Shown here: one piece after another, positions 56,727 to 64,000 of the stretch
How positions within the stretch are numbered: the stretch's first letter is position 1
How the letters are laid out: each line of letters opens with the position of its first letter
Assembly: GCA_947491945.1 (NCBI GenBank)
Contig: CANLLN010000003.1
Location: 186,001-250,000 of the forward strand
Length of the DNA stretch: 64,000 bases
Direction: 5' to 3'
Source: an uncultured Carboxylicivirga sp.
GTDB taxonomy: Bacteria; Bacteroidota; Bacteroidia; Bacteroidales; Marinilabiliaceae
The notes under the pieces: generated by a model
Database searches by the model: none
What the model was told of the DNA's origin: nothing
The model's input: the letters and a program-made list of their open reading frames with translations, nothing else
Position numbers and translations under genes: made by a program

Positions 56727-56941
56727 TTTTATAAGTTTTGTGTTTATAAATGATCCTGATAATGGGGGTTGGGGTGGGCAAAGCGCCAAAAATAGTATTT
56801 ATTTATTGGTTTTAATACTCCTTTGGATAGGCTTTGCCCAATTATCATGGGCACAATTCAACTGTTCACTTGTCTCCTTATTCTTGGGTGGTTTACGAAA
56901 GCGTAGTAGTCATTTAAAATGTGATGTAATGGCAGCAGCTC

Positions 56942-57949
56942 TTAAATGCCTTTAATGCGCTGCAAAAAGGCAGAAAAGGCTCCTTTATCTATCTCTCCTG
57001 ATTTGCGGGCTTGATTAATAATTACTCGCTGATTATCGGCGGTAAGGTAAAATTTAAAGATATAATCGGCTGTTTCATCAATGCCCATCTTGCCAAAGCG
57101 CAGATCTGCCAAGTATAGTCCTTCTGTATCTTTGCCTACCTGGTAATAGCCCTTGGTGAAAAGAAGGAGTTTTTGAAGGTCCGTATCATGGCTCAGCGGT
57201 GCGAGAAGATGCTCGTTACGGGGAATGTAAATAAAGTCGGTGGGGTGGTGCTCGTCAAAGTTAGAATACAGGGCCATGTGGTATCCGTCAGATGCCTCAG
57301 CAATACCCATCCATAAGAAGTTACTCAGGGGTAGCGGGCTTGTGCGGAAGCGTTCATAACTAATGTCTTGCGCCTTAAAGGCTTGTTCAAATACTTTATT
57401 CACATAAAACTTATTGGCCACAGTAAGGCTCAGGTAACCAGTTGTTAAAGCCAGGGTGCCCACCATTAAGTAACGGCGTATCTTAGATTTTCTGTTGAAA
57501 AAGGGTAGTGTAAGCAAGGCCAACAAGAAAGGGAGGGTGTAAAATACATCTACAATGCCAATGGTGCCGAGTTCAACACGATAAGATGAGAAGGGCAGAA
57601 AGGCGCCGGTTCCATAGGTGGTTAGGTAGTCGAGCAAGGGATGGGTAAAGATTGACCAAAACATAAGTTGGGTCCATTCTATGCGGGTAATGAGCATTTT
57701 TTTTCGGTGGATGCGGTGAATCAACCAGCCCATGATAGGAGCCATCAAAAAGGCAAACACAAGGCTGTGACTAAATCCCCTGTGTACAAAGAGCCCATCT
57801 GCCACACTGTAAAATCGTGTGAACAGCACATCCATATCGGGGATCAGTCCCCCTACAGCTCCCCACATCAGGGCTTTGTTACCGGCTTTTTTCCCTAAAA
57901 CCACTTCTCCTATTCCGGCACCCAACACTGTTTGTGTTACTATATCCAT
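56942..57949 (-). CDS. YdjM/DUF457-type membrane-bound metal-dependent hydrolase
   Basis: The 335-residue protein has the N-terminal DUF457 region with MDIVTQTVLGAGIGE, the PDMDVL motif, HRGFSHSL and THPLLDYLTTYG, which carry the Asp/His residues expected to bind metal, plus about five membrane helices. The second half (about 195-335) is a soluble region of unknown type. YdjM-like proteins are induced by DNA damage in E. coli, but a biochemical role is not settled. Start ATG 57949 is used instead of the TTG one codon upstream. Confidence 0.85.
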   Translation of the reverse strand: MDIVTQTVLGAGIGEVVLGKKAGNKALMWGAVGGLIPDMDVLFTRFYSVADGLFVHRGFSHSLVFAFLMAPIMGWLIHRIHRKKMLITRIEWTQLMFWSIFTHPLLDYLTTYGTGAFLPFSSYRVELGTIGIVDVFYTLPFLLALLTLPFFNRKSKIRRYLMVGTLALTTGYLSLTVANKFYVNKVFEQAFKAQDISYERFRTSPLPLSNFLWMGIAEASDGYHMALYSNFDEHHPTDFIYIPRNEHLLAPLSHDTDLQKLLLFTKGYYQVGKDTEGLYLADLRFGKMGIDETADYIFKFYLTADNQRVIINQARKSGEIDKGAFSAFLQRIKGI

Positions 57950-58029
57950 CAATTTGTTTATTATTTTGACATACTATTTTGAAAAATAACGATTCAACAT
58001 TTATTTGGTTGCATAAAAAGGGCTGCTCT

Positions 58030-58062
58030 TTTGAAAAGAAAATGAGCTATTGCATATCTTTG
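58030..58062 (+). promoter_or_regulatory. Promoter of the cobalamin adenosyltransferase gene
   Basis: TTTG (58030-58033) and TATCTTTG (58055-58062) match both Bacteroidota promoter boxes with a 21-base spacer. The predicted start near 58068 leaves a 25-base leader. This is the best promoter in the window. Confidence 0.7.
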
Positions 58063-58092
58063 ATGATGGCAGAAATTGAAAGTTAAGTGATT

Positions 58093-58638
58093 ATGAAGAT
58101 CGAAAAGGAGAATGAAGACACAACAAGGGGCTACCTACAGGTTTATACCGGTAATGGTAAAGGGAAAACCACAGCAGCTATCGGCCTTACCATTAGAGCT
58201 GTGGGAGCCGGTAAGCGGGTTTTCTTCGCTCAGTTTGTAAAGGGGATGATATACTCCGAGGTAAAGGTGCTACAAGGACTTGCTCCTGCCGTTACCATCA
58301 AACAATATGGTTTGGAGTGTTTTATACACAAGGCGCCCACCCCAGCCGATGTGGAAGCAGCCCGTAATGGCTTGCTTAAGGTGAAGCAGATAATTGAATC
58401 AGGTAATTATGATATGGTGGTGTTGGATGAAGCCAATATCGCCCTCTACTATCAGTTGTTTAGCCTTGATGAATTCCTTGAAATCCTGAAAAATAAACCC
58501 TCTGCTACCGAGATCATTATTACAGGGCGTTACGCACCCGGTGCACTCATTGATATGGCTGACCTTGTATCTGAGATGAAAGAAATAAAGCATTATTACA
58601 GCACCGGCGTGTCAGCCAGGGAGGGAGTAGAGTTTTAG
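58093..58638 (+). CDS. Cob(I)yrinic acid a,c-diamide adenosyltransferase
   Basis: The 181-residue enzyme of the CobA/CobO/BtuR type transfers the adenosyl group of ATP to cob(I)alamin or its precursors to make the active coenzyme. Visible motifs are the P-loop GNGKGKTTAA, FAQFVKGM, the DMVVLDEAN Walker-B-like block and ITGRYAPGALIDMADLVSEM. Start ATG 58093 is preferred over GTG 58087. No other cobalamin genes or a B12 riboswitch are nearby, so it probably serves salvage. Confidence 0.93.
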   Translation: MKIEKENEDTTRGYLQVYTGNGKGKTTAAIGLTIRAVGAGKRVFFAQFVKGMIYSEVKVLQGLAPAVTIKQYGLECFIHKAPTPADVEAARNGLLKVKQIIESGNYDMVVLDEANIALYYQLFSLDEFLEILKNKPSATEIIITGRYAPGALIDMADLVSEMKEIKHYYSTGVSAREGVEF

Positions 58639-58944
58639 CCGACACATTGATGCCCAATTACTAAGTAAAACAGCCCTTGCTTTGAACATCTGGATCTTGA
58701 ATTTATGATCAATTTAGTCCATAATTTTTATTTCGTATTTAAGTGATATGTAGATAGTCAATTAGCTGCTTAGCCCTAATGGCACCTGCTTTTTTTGGTA
58801 ACTATTACCCTTCATTGGCGTATCATTACCTGCATTTTTATTCTAAACATAGAATTAGGAAAAATTTATTAACCTGTGTTGTTACTGCGTAGGCATCATC
58901 CAGTGGGATATGTGTACGTAAACAACTGCATGAAACAAATTAAC
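58639..58944 (+). other. Intergenic region of 306 bases
   Basis: No gene, clear hairpin or promoter with a good -7 box is seen. A T-run at 58790-58796 is not preceded by a stable stem. Confidence 0.4.
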
Positions 58945-60210
58945 ATGAAGAAGATGAATTGGCTATCAGCACTTATGCTGGGTAGTATGATTGCCTTTAC
59001 GGCATGCAGCGATGATGAAGCTAAGGGTGATGTATTCAGCGACCTGACCCCCGAGGCACACAAGCAGGAGATAGAACGCGAAGGTGTGGCTCTTGTGAAG
59101 AAGATGGAGGCTGCCAAAAGCTTAGAGACTTTCGATGTGATCGACGGATTTTTTACGCTGATGGATCGTACAACAGCTCAGCCTCCGGTGGCGTTAGCGA
59201 TGCCCCTTACAGAGTTGCAAAATTTAAGCGAAGGCAATAAAACCATGGTGAGTGCACCGGCTGCCCTTGTGGCTCAGTACCGTATTTCAGATGAGTTTAA
59301 AAGCCAGACGGGTATTTATGAGTGGGATGAAGAAGCCACGGATTGGAGGTTGCTTGCTGCATCGGATACCGAAGCTACCTTCCGCTTTACGGTGAAAGAG
59401 CAGGCTGCGGAGATTAGCGTGTACAATTTTTCCACCAAAGATGCCACGCATCAGGATGAGTATGCAGAAACCGTTACAGAGTTGCCTTTAAGCCTGAATG
59501 CGCATGTGAAGTTAGGGGAGGCCGTGCTCACCAGCTTTAGCTTAGTGGCAGAATGGAACGAGGATGATACGCCCAGAAACATTGTGGAGACCATTACACT
59601 GGAAGATTTCTCTTTTACCGGCGAGCTGGTAAATACCAATACGGTGGTAAGTGCTGGTACGGCTTTCAAGTATAACAGCGATGTCATCTATGCCAATGGA
59701 TTTCAGTTGGACGGTAACTTTAGCTACGATGAAATTTTCAATACCATACCCCAGGAAGGTGGTGACATGAATTCGGTATTTGCTCAAGAAGTACTGGCGC
59801 GTGCCAATGCCTGGTTTCAGCTGGGTAATATTAAAATTGAAGGTATTTTTGATGTGAAGGGCTTTATGGACGGTTTTGTTGATAAGGCAGGATCACTCAC
59901 TGAAAATTCAACAGAAGAGGATTTTAATAATATGATGGTGGAGCTCATCAATGAATATGCCTTGTTCTATGTGCGTTTTGCCGATTCAAATGAAATCATT
60001 GCCAAAGGCGAGTTTTATCTGAAGGAAGTAAACGATTATTATGGCGGAACACATGTTGAGCCGGCTTTCCTGATGGTGTTTGGCGACGGTTCCAAAGTAT
60101 CTGTAGATGACTTTGTAAAAGAAGGATTTGGTGATCTGATCACTGAGCTGGAAGCCTTTACAAAGGCTATGGACGCTGCTTATGGCGGCGACACAACGCC
60201 CGTTCAGTAA
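58945..60210 (+). CDS. Hypothetical lipoprotein
   Basis: I do not recognise this 421-residue protein. It has a lipoprotein signal (LSALMLGSMIAFTAC) and a long, mixed alpha/beta mature part that is acidic. It contains beta-strand repeats such as AVLTSFSLVAEW and helices with ELINEYALFYVRFADSNE. There is no catalytic motif. ATG 58945 is chosen for the signal; ATG 58930 is an alternative that adds five residues. It is followed by palindromes and then the TonB receptor gene on the same strand; whether these are coupled is unclear. Confidence 0.65.
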   Translation: MKKMNWLSALMLGSMIAFTACSDDEAKGDVFSDLTPEAHKQEIEREGVALVKKMEAAKSLETFDVIDGFFTLMDRTTAQPPVALAMPLTELQNLSEGNKTMVSAPAALVAQYRISDEFKSQTGIYEWDEEATDWRLLAASDTEATFRFTVKEQAAEISVYNFSTKDATHQDEYAETVTELPLSLNAHVKLGEAVLTSFSLVAEWNEDDTPRNIVETITLEDFSFTGELVNTNTVVSAGTAFKYNSDVIYANGFQLDGNFSYDEIFNTIPQEGGDMNSVFAQEVLARANAWFQLGNIKIEGIFDVKGFMDGFVDKAGSLTENSTEEDFNNMMVELINEYALFYVRFADSNEIIAKGEFYLKEVNDYYGGTHVEPAFLMVFGDGSKVSVDDFVKEGFGDLITELEAFTKAMDAAYGGDTTPVQ

Positions 60211-60225
60211 TTTTTTATGGATGAT

Positions 60226-60270
60226 AAGCTGAGTTTGGGGTAAAGTTTAATTCTAACGCCAACTCAGCTT
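60226..60270 (+). terminator. Hairpin with arms shared with 5.4 kb
   Basis: AAGCTGAGTT (60226-60235) and AACTCAGCTT (60261-60270) pair perfectly, extended by a bulged GG/CC. It begins 16 bases after the stop codon of the lipoprotein gene. The same arms occur at 5421-5454 after another stop codon. Confidence 0.6.
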
Positions 60271-60283
60271 AATGGTATTAATG

Positions 60284-60344
60284 GGGAATGTCCGAAATAT
60301 AGGCTTCGCTTACATTGCGAATGATCATCATTTGGGACATTCCC
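60284..60344. repeat. Palindromic repeat, copy D (distant)
   Basis: GGGAATGTCCGAAAT (60284-60298) and ATTTGGGACATTCCC (60330-60344) pair at 14 of 15 positions, with an inner TTCGC/GCGAA stem. On the minus strand TTAGGGAA, GTAAG and CATTCCC resemble copy B, but the match is loose, so membership in the family is tentative. It ends 19 bases before the TTG start of the TonB receptor gene. Confidence 0.5.
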
Positions 60345-60363
60345 TAATATTTTATTTTTCCCT

Positions 60364-62676
60364 TTGAGAGCGCTTATACTTCTTAGTTTATTTTTTTATT
60401 CCTTCGGGCTATGGGCACAAAATACATCCAATTGCCTTCAGGGACGGGTGGTGGCTGCCGATGATGGAGGTGCCATACCCTTTGCCCATCTGCGGACACC
60501 GGATGGTTTGTTGGGTACGGTAAGCGATGCCAACGGAGACTTTTCGCTTTGTGGCTTTACCGAGGCTCACACACAGCTTATTGTAGGTCATACAGCCTTT
60601 GAAACCAAAACCATTACCATTAACCCAGAGTGTTCGGCCCACCTGACTGTGCACTTGTCGATAAAAATTTATGAAGCGGCTGAGGTGAAAGTCCTGGCCA
60701 CCCGAAACAGCCTTGTCAAAAGCCCAACGCCCGGTAAGCTCACGCTCAAAAATGAAGACGTACTCGCTTTACCCGCCTTTATGGGCAGTCCGGATGTGCT
60801 AAGGGGATTACAGCTGCTGCCCGGCATGCAGTCGGTAAGCGAGGGCAATGGCGGCATTTACGTTAGGGGAGGATCACCCGGACAAAATTATGTGCTCTTC
60901 GACCATATTGAACTGATGAATCCGACCCACCTGATGGGCGTTTACTCGGTTTTTAATCCTTTATTAAGCACTAAAGTTGATTTTTACAAAGGCAATGCAC
61001 CCCTGCATTTATCCGGCCGACTGGCATCTTCTATATTGGTCGAAAGTGAGTACCAAAAGCGCGATAGTAGTAACTGGGCAGGCAATGTGGGCAATGTTGT
61101 CACCAACCTTAGTTATCGCGCACAGTCCAGGGATGAAAAGTGGTTTGTAAGCACCGGACTGCGGCGCAGTTATCTGGATGTGCTGGCTGGTATGACCAGT
61201 TTGTTCGTCAGTGATGAGCAGAATTATTTCAAGCAAAACGATTATGCTTTTTATGACTGGAATGGCAAGGTAAGTTACAGCACGGCGAATAATCGTATTC
61301 AGTTAAGCTGGTACCTTGGACAGGATAATTTTAGGATGCAGGCCTATAACTCCACTATTAAATCGCAGGCTCGGTGGGGAAATAAAGGGGCTGCTTTGCA
61401 CTGGTATAAGTCATTGTGTCCGGGACTTAGCATGAGCAATACCTTATCCTACTCATCATATGGCTCAGAATTTGGCGCATCATTGCCCGACGGACGGATG
61501 CGTTTTGCCAGCAACTACCGGCAGATGAGCTTAAGCAATTACTTTAGCTATGAAAAGGGAGGGCAGTTATGGCGATGGGGATTTACCCTCAAAGGCTATG
61601 ACGTATCCCCTCAAGAACTGGAAGTGAGTAATTTTACCGATCATAGTGCTGCGACTCATCAATACCGCAGTGCTGCCCTACGGTGCTTTATAAGTAATCA
61701 TTTTAACCTTAGTAGTAAGTGGACGGCCTCACTGGGAGCTGCGCTTAATATCTACCGTTATCCTGATGCCTTCCCAACTCAGGGTGCCATAACACATGGA
61801 TCGGCTTTTCAGCTAAAGCCCAATGTGCGGGCCACTCTTAGTTATGCCCAACAGCCCAATGCAGCCTGTAAGCTCTCTTATGCCTTTAATACGCAGGATA
61901 TGCACCTGGCCTCCATGGCTTCCATTCCCCTGCCTACCGATATATGGATGCCGGCCACCCGGCAACTGCCCATTGAAGAGGGGCACCAGTTTACAGCTGG
62001 CTATTTCCAGTCGCTTCCCGCTCTGAATATAGAGTGGGGTATTGAGGGTTATGCCAAGTATATGAACAATATGCTTTTGTTGAAGCTGAATTCGGAAATG
62101 ACGCAGCAGCATAACTTTGAGGAGAGTTTTTATGCCGGCCGTGGATTGGCCTGGGGCAGCGAACTCTATCTGCAGCAGCGGGCAGACAAAATGAATTTTA
62201 CACTTTCCTACACTCTTGGCTGGACACGGCAGCAATTTGATGGTATCAATCAGGGACGGTGGCACGATGCCAAGTACGACCGTCGTAATGATCTTAACCT
62301 GCAGGCATCATACCTTCTCAACCAGCGCCTTGATGTAAGCACTGTATTTGTGTATGCCACGGGTAACAAGGCCACCTTGCCAACGGGGCGATACTGGCTG
62401 ATGGGTTCCATTGCCAATGATTATGCCGGAGTAAATAACTATCGTATGCCGGCTTATCACCGCATGGATGTGTCCATGAATTACAAGTTGAGGTCAAAGT
62501 TCTTTCATGAATCGGTTTTGAGTCTGTCAGTCATTAATATATACGGTCGCAGCAATCCTTATTATATCTATTTCAGAGTTGAAGAGGGGCAGGATGATTA
62601 TGAGCTGAGCATAACTGCCCGGCAGGTATCTTTATTTCCCATTATGCCGGCTATCAGTTGGCGCTTTAAATTTTAG
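60364..62676 (+). CDS. TonB-dependent receptor with carboxypeptidase-regulatory domain
   Basis: The 770-residue outer-membrane receptor has a signal peptide (LILLSLFFYSFGLWAQ), a carboxypeptidase-regulatory-like domain (about 23-100), a plug (about 110-225, with VLRGLQLLPGMQSVSEG and GGIYVRGGSPGQNYVLFD), and a barrel ending in the aromatic strand AISWRFKF. The start codon is TTG at 60364: the in-frame stop at 60322 leaves no ATG before the signal sequence. The DUF4249 lipoprotein gene follows after 4 bases, a frequent pairing in Bacteroidota, so these form an operon. Ligand unknown. Confidence 0.88.
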   Translation: MRALILLSLFFYSFGLWAQNTSNCLQGRVVAADDGGAIPFAHLRTPDGLLGTVSDANGDFSLCGFTEAHTQLIVGHTAFETKTITINPECSAHLTVHLSIKIYEAAEVKVLATRNSLVKSPTPGKLTLKNEDVLALPAFMGSPDVLRGLQLLPGMQSVSEGNGGIYVRGGSPGQNYVLFDHIELMNPTHLMGVYSVFNPLLSTKVDFYKGNAPLHLSGRLASSILVESEYQKRDSSNWAGNVGNVVTNLSYRAQSRDEKWFVSTGLRRSYLDVLAGMTSLFVSDEQNYFKQNDYAFYDWNGKVSYSTANNRIQLSWYLGQDNFRMQAYNSTIKSQARWGNKGAALHWYKSLCPGLSMSNTLSYSSYGSEFGASLPDGRMRFASNYRQMSLSNYFSYEKGGQLWRWGFTLKGYDVSPQELEVSNFTDHSAATHQYRSAALRCFISNHFNLSSKWTASLGAALNIYRYPDAFPTQGAITHGSAFQLKPNVRATLSYAQQPNAACKLSYAFNTQDMHLASMASIPLPTDIWMPATRQLPIEEGHQFTAGYFQSLPALNIEWGIEGYAKYMNNMLLLKLNSEMTQQHNFEESFYAGRGLAWGSELYLQQRADKMNFTLSYTLGWTRQQFDGINQGRWHDAKYDRRNDLNLQASYLLNQRLDVSTVFVYATGNKATLPTGRYWLMGSIANDYAGVNNYRMPAYHRMDVSMNYKLRSKFFHESVLSLSVINIYGRSNPYYIYFRVEEGQDDYELSITARQVSLFPIMPAISWRFKF

Positions 62677-62680
62677 TGAT

Positions 62681-63544
62681 ATGCGCATTTTATTACTGTT
62701 TTTTTTAATTTTCAGTGTCTCATGCAGCAAAGATATAGTGCTGGAGCCCATGCCTTACGAAACCAAACTTGTGGTAGATGGGTGGATTGAAAATGGTGAG
62801 TTGGCGCAGGTGTTGCTGACCATGAGTTCGCCTTTTATGACCGAGTATGATTCGGCATCCATACGCAATACCTTTGTGAATTATGCCCGTGTCAGCATCC
62901 GCAACAGTATAGGGGAAAGTGAGGTGCTGACATTAAGCCATTGCGCTGATTTTTTTCCGCCTTTTGTGTATAAAACCATTAAGATGAAGGGCCAAGTGGG
63001 AGAGACCTACACGCTTAAAGTAGAGGCTCGTGGTAAAGTGCTTACAGGGGTCACAACCATCCCTGCCCTGCCGCTTGTTGATGAGGTGTTTATGCAGTCT
63101 GTGTCCGATACCAGTCAAATCTTATATGCAATTATTAGGGATGATGCCTTAAGTAAGAACTACTACTATTCGCAGATATATACAAGGCATTACGACACGC
63201 GTTTTCATCCCTCGGGAAATCCCTTGCTCAACGACCACCTTTTTAATGGGAAAGAGCATTTGCTAATGGTCAAAAGAAGTGAACAGGCCGACCCGCTCAA
63301 TATTCATCATATGGATACTGACCGTAATATTTTGCCCGATGAGTTTGCCATATCGGATACGGTTGTGCTTAAAATTTCGCAGATTGATGCTGAAACTTAC
63401 CGGGTACTCAACGGTATTTACATTGATCATTTGAGTCAGGGCAGTCCTTTTACCTTTGTTGATCAGCAAACGCCTACCAATATTCAAGGTGGAATTGGTC
63501 GCTGGACAGGTTTAGCCACCCAACGCTTTCTGGTACATCAATAG
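62681..63544 (+). CDS. DUF4249-family lipoprotein
   Basis: The 287-residue protein has a lipoprotein signal (LLLFFLIFSVSC) and the DUF4249 beginning LVVDGWIENGELAQVLLT. A beta-rich body follows with YTLKVEARGKVLTGVTTIP, an Ig-like feature of the family. DUF4249 lipoproteins commonly follow TonB receptors and are thought to be surface accessory proteins, analogous in position to SusD. It starts 4 bases after the receptor gene and ends before a shared terminator. Confidence 0.88.
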   Translation: MRILLLFFLIFSVSCSKDIVLEPMPYETKLVVDGWIENGELAQVLLTMSSPFMTEYDSASIRNTFVNYARVSIRNSIGESEVLTLSHCADFFPPFVYKTIKMKGQVGETYTLKVEARGKVLTGVTTIPALPLVDEVFMQSVSDTSQILYAIIRDDALSKNYYYSQIYTRHYDTRFHPSGNPLLNDHLFNGKEHLLMVKRSEQADPLNIHHMDTDRNILPDEFAISDTVVLKISQIDAETYRVLNGIYIDHLSQGSPFTFVDQQTPTNIQGGIGRWTGLATQRFLVHQ

Positions 63545-63581
63545 CGTGTTGGGCTGATTACCTGCTTACTCAAAAACAAAG

Positions 63582-63609
63582 GCGGCTGCCCCATATCTGA
63601 GACAGCCGC
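63582..63609. terminator. Bidirectional terminator
   Basis: GCGGCTG (63582-63588) and CAGCCGC (63603-63609) form the stem between the DUF4249 gene and the convergent DUF4293 gene. On the minus strand it is followed by a T-rich tract. Confidence 0.75.
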
Positions 63610-63632
63610 ACACTTATGAATGGTCTTTTTTT

Positions 63633-64000
63633 CTACCGAATGCGATCCATGGATTTGAGCAAAGCAATATCCTTTGCGATGGCACGTAAGGCCATAAAAG
63701 TGAGAATTAATGCCACCAGCGGAAAGGCTGTAGTAAGTTTGTAGCTCATTACCCCGCTTACTTCATCGATTAACTGCGTGCCCAGGTAGTATATCATCCC
63801 CGTTGAGCCAAGCAGCAAGGCCATATTTATGCCGCACAAACGTATTTGTAATACCCGGTTTTTGTACATGAGGATAGTGAGGAAAGAAATGATGGTGGCC
63901 ACCGTGAGCAGAATCGCCAGTGCCAGTGTAGGTACCAGCATCTCGCCCCCGCTATTTTCCAGTCCACGATAAATAAAATTATAGATTTCCTTAGCCTCGG
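63633..64000 (-). CDS. DUF4293-family membrane protein (5'-truncated by window edge)
   Basis: The reading frame stays open through the window edge at 64000, so the N-terminus is missing and the ATG at 63941 is internal. The visible 121 residues show three membrane helices (LALAILLTVATIISFLTIL, INMALLLGSTGMIYYL, AFPLVALILTFMALRAIA) and the C-terminal DUF4293 pattern ALRAIAKDIALLKSMDRIR. The family is Bacteroidota-specific with unknown function. Confidence 0.8.
   Translation of the reverse strand, partial: EAKEIYNFIYRGLENSGGEMLVPTLALAILLTVATIISFLTILMYKNRVLQIRLCGINMALLLGSTGMIYYLGTQLIDEVSGVMSYKLTTAFPLVALILTFMALRAIAKDIALLKSMDRIR

Noticed and set aside
58639-58944. Cobalamin riboswitch near the adenosyltransferase gene
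   Set aside because: No B12-box-like sequence or stable multi-stem fold was visible upstream or downstream of the gene.

Overview
The window looks like a chromosomal segment of a Bacteroidota bacterium, probably in the Bacteroidales/Marinilabiliales neighbourhood (an inference from gene content, not a measured placement). The evidence is type IX secretion (T9SS) cargo tails, outer-membrane receptors with carboxypeptidase-regulatory N-domains, phylum-typical families (DUF4249, DUF4270, DUF4293, DUF4301), weak Shine-Dalgarno use, and several promoters with the Bacteroidota -7 box TAnnTTTG. Gene density is high and no prophage, plasmid, integrase, transposase or CRISPR array is visible. Most of the window is housekeeping and cell-envelope sequence.

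Layout. 1-4 kb: the end of a PorE-like PD40/OmpA protein, a SPOR-like protein, RNase P RNA (rnpB), a YihY/BrkB membrane protein, and on the minus strand a structured ncRNA that folds like 6S RNA. 4-14.5 kb: a DEDDh exonuclease/GIY-YIG fusion, a T9SS cargo protein, aroC, a SlyD-like FKBP, a secreted subtilisin, a lipoprotein and a LuxR-type regulator with a degenerate receiver. 14.5-26.3 kb: an outer-membrane barrel protein, a COG3014/LpoB-like lipoprotein pair, dapA, a DUF6913-like gene, ligA, an ABC-F ATPase and an acyl-CoA synthetase. 26.3-37.6 kb: a frameshifted amidohydrolase, a TonB-dependent receptor with an upstream His-rich membrane peptide (a probable metal-uptake pair), a second barrel protein, a dicarboxylate/amino-acid symporter, a Crp-type regulator divergent from an OsmC protein, and a FecR-like fragment. 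37.9-48.7 kb: an outer-membrane protein, a DUF4270 lipoprotein, a Kelch lipoprotein, a small lipoprotein, secA, lgt and DUF4301. 49-64 kb: a FadL/GDSL-lipase pair, a class IV aminotransferase, Hsp20 with a small partner gene, a calcineurin-like phosphoesterase, DUF418 and YdjM-like membrane proteins, a cobalamin adenosyltransferase, a lipoprotein, a TonB receptor with DUF4249, and the end of a DUF4293 gene.

How the genes work together. Several adjacent pairs suggest joint function: LpoB-like with COG3014 at the envelope, FadL with a GDSL esterase for lipid release and uptake, the His-rich peptide with a TonB receptor, and the TonB receptor with DUF4249. SecA and Lgt supply export and lipidation for the many lipoproteins here.

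Noncoding structure. The least explained signal is a family of short palindromic repeats (7.2, 12.4 and 17.1 kb, possibly 60.3 kb) that sit just downstream of stop codons. There is also a 133-bp inverted-repeat element at 55.4 kb and many bidirectional terminators between convergent genes. I did not find a clear new defence or biosynthetic system. The best candidates for follow-up are the 6S-like RNA, the palindrome family, the receiver-degenerate regulator and the His-rich/TonB pair.
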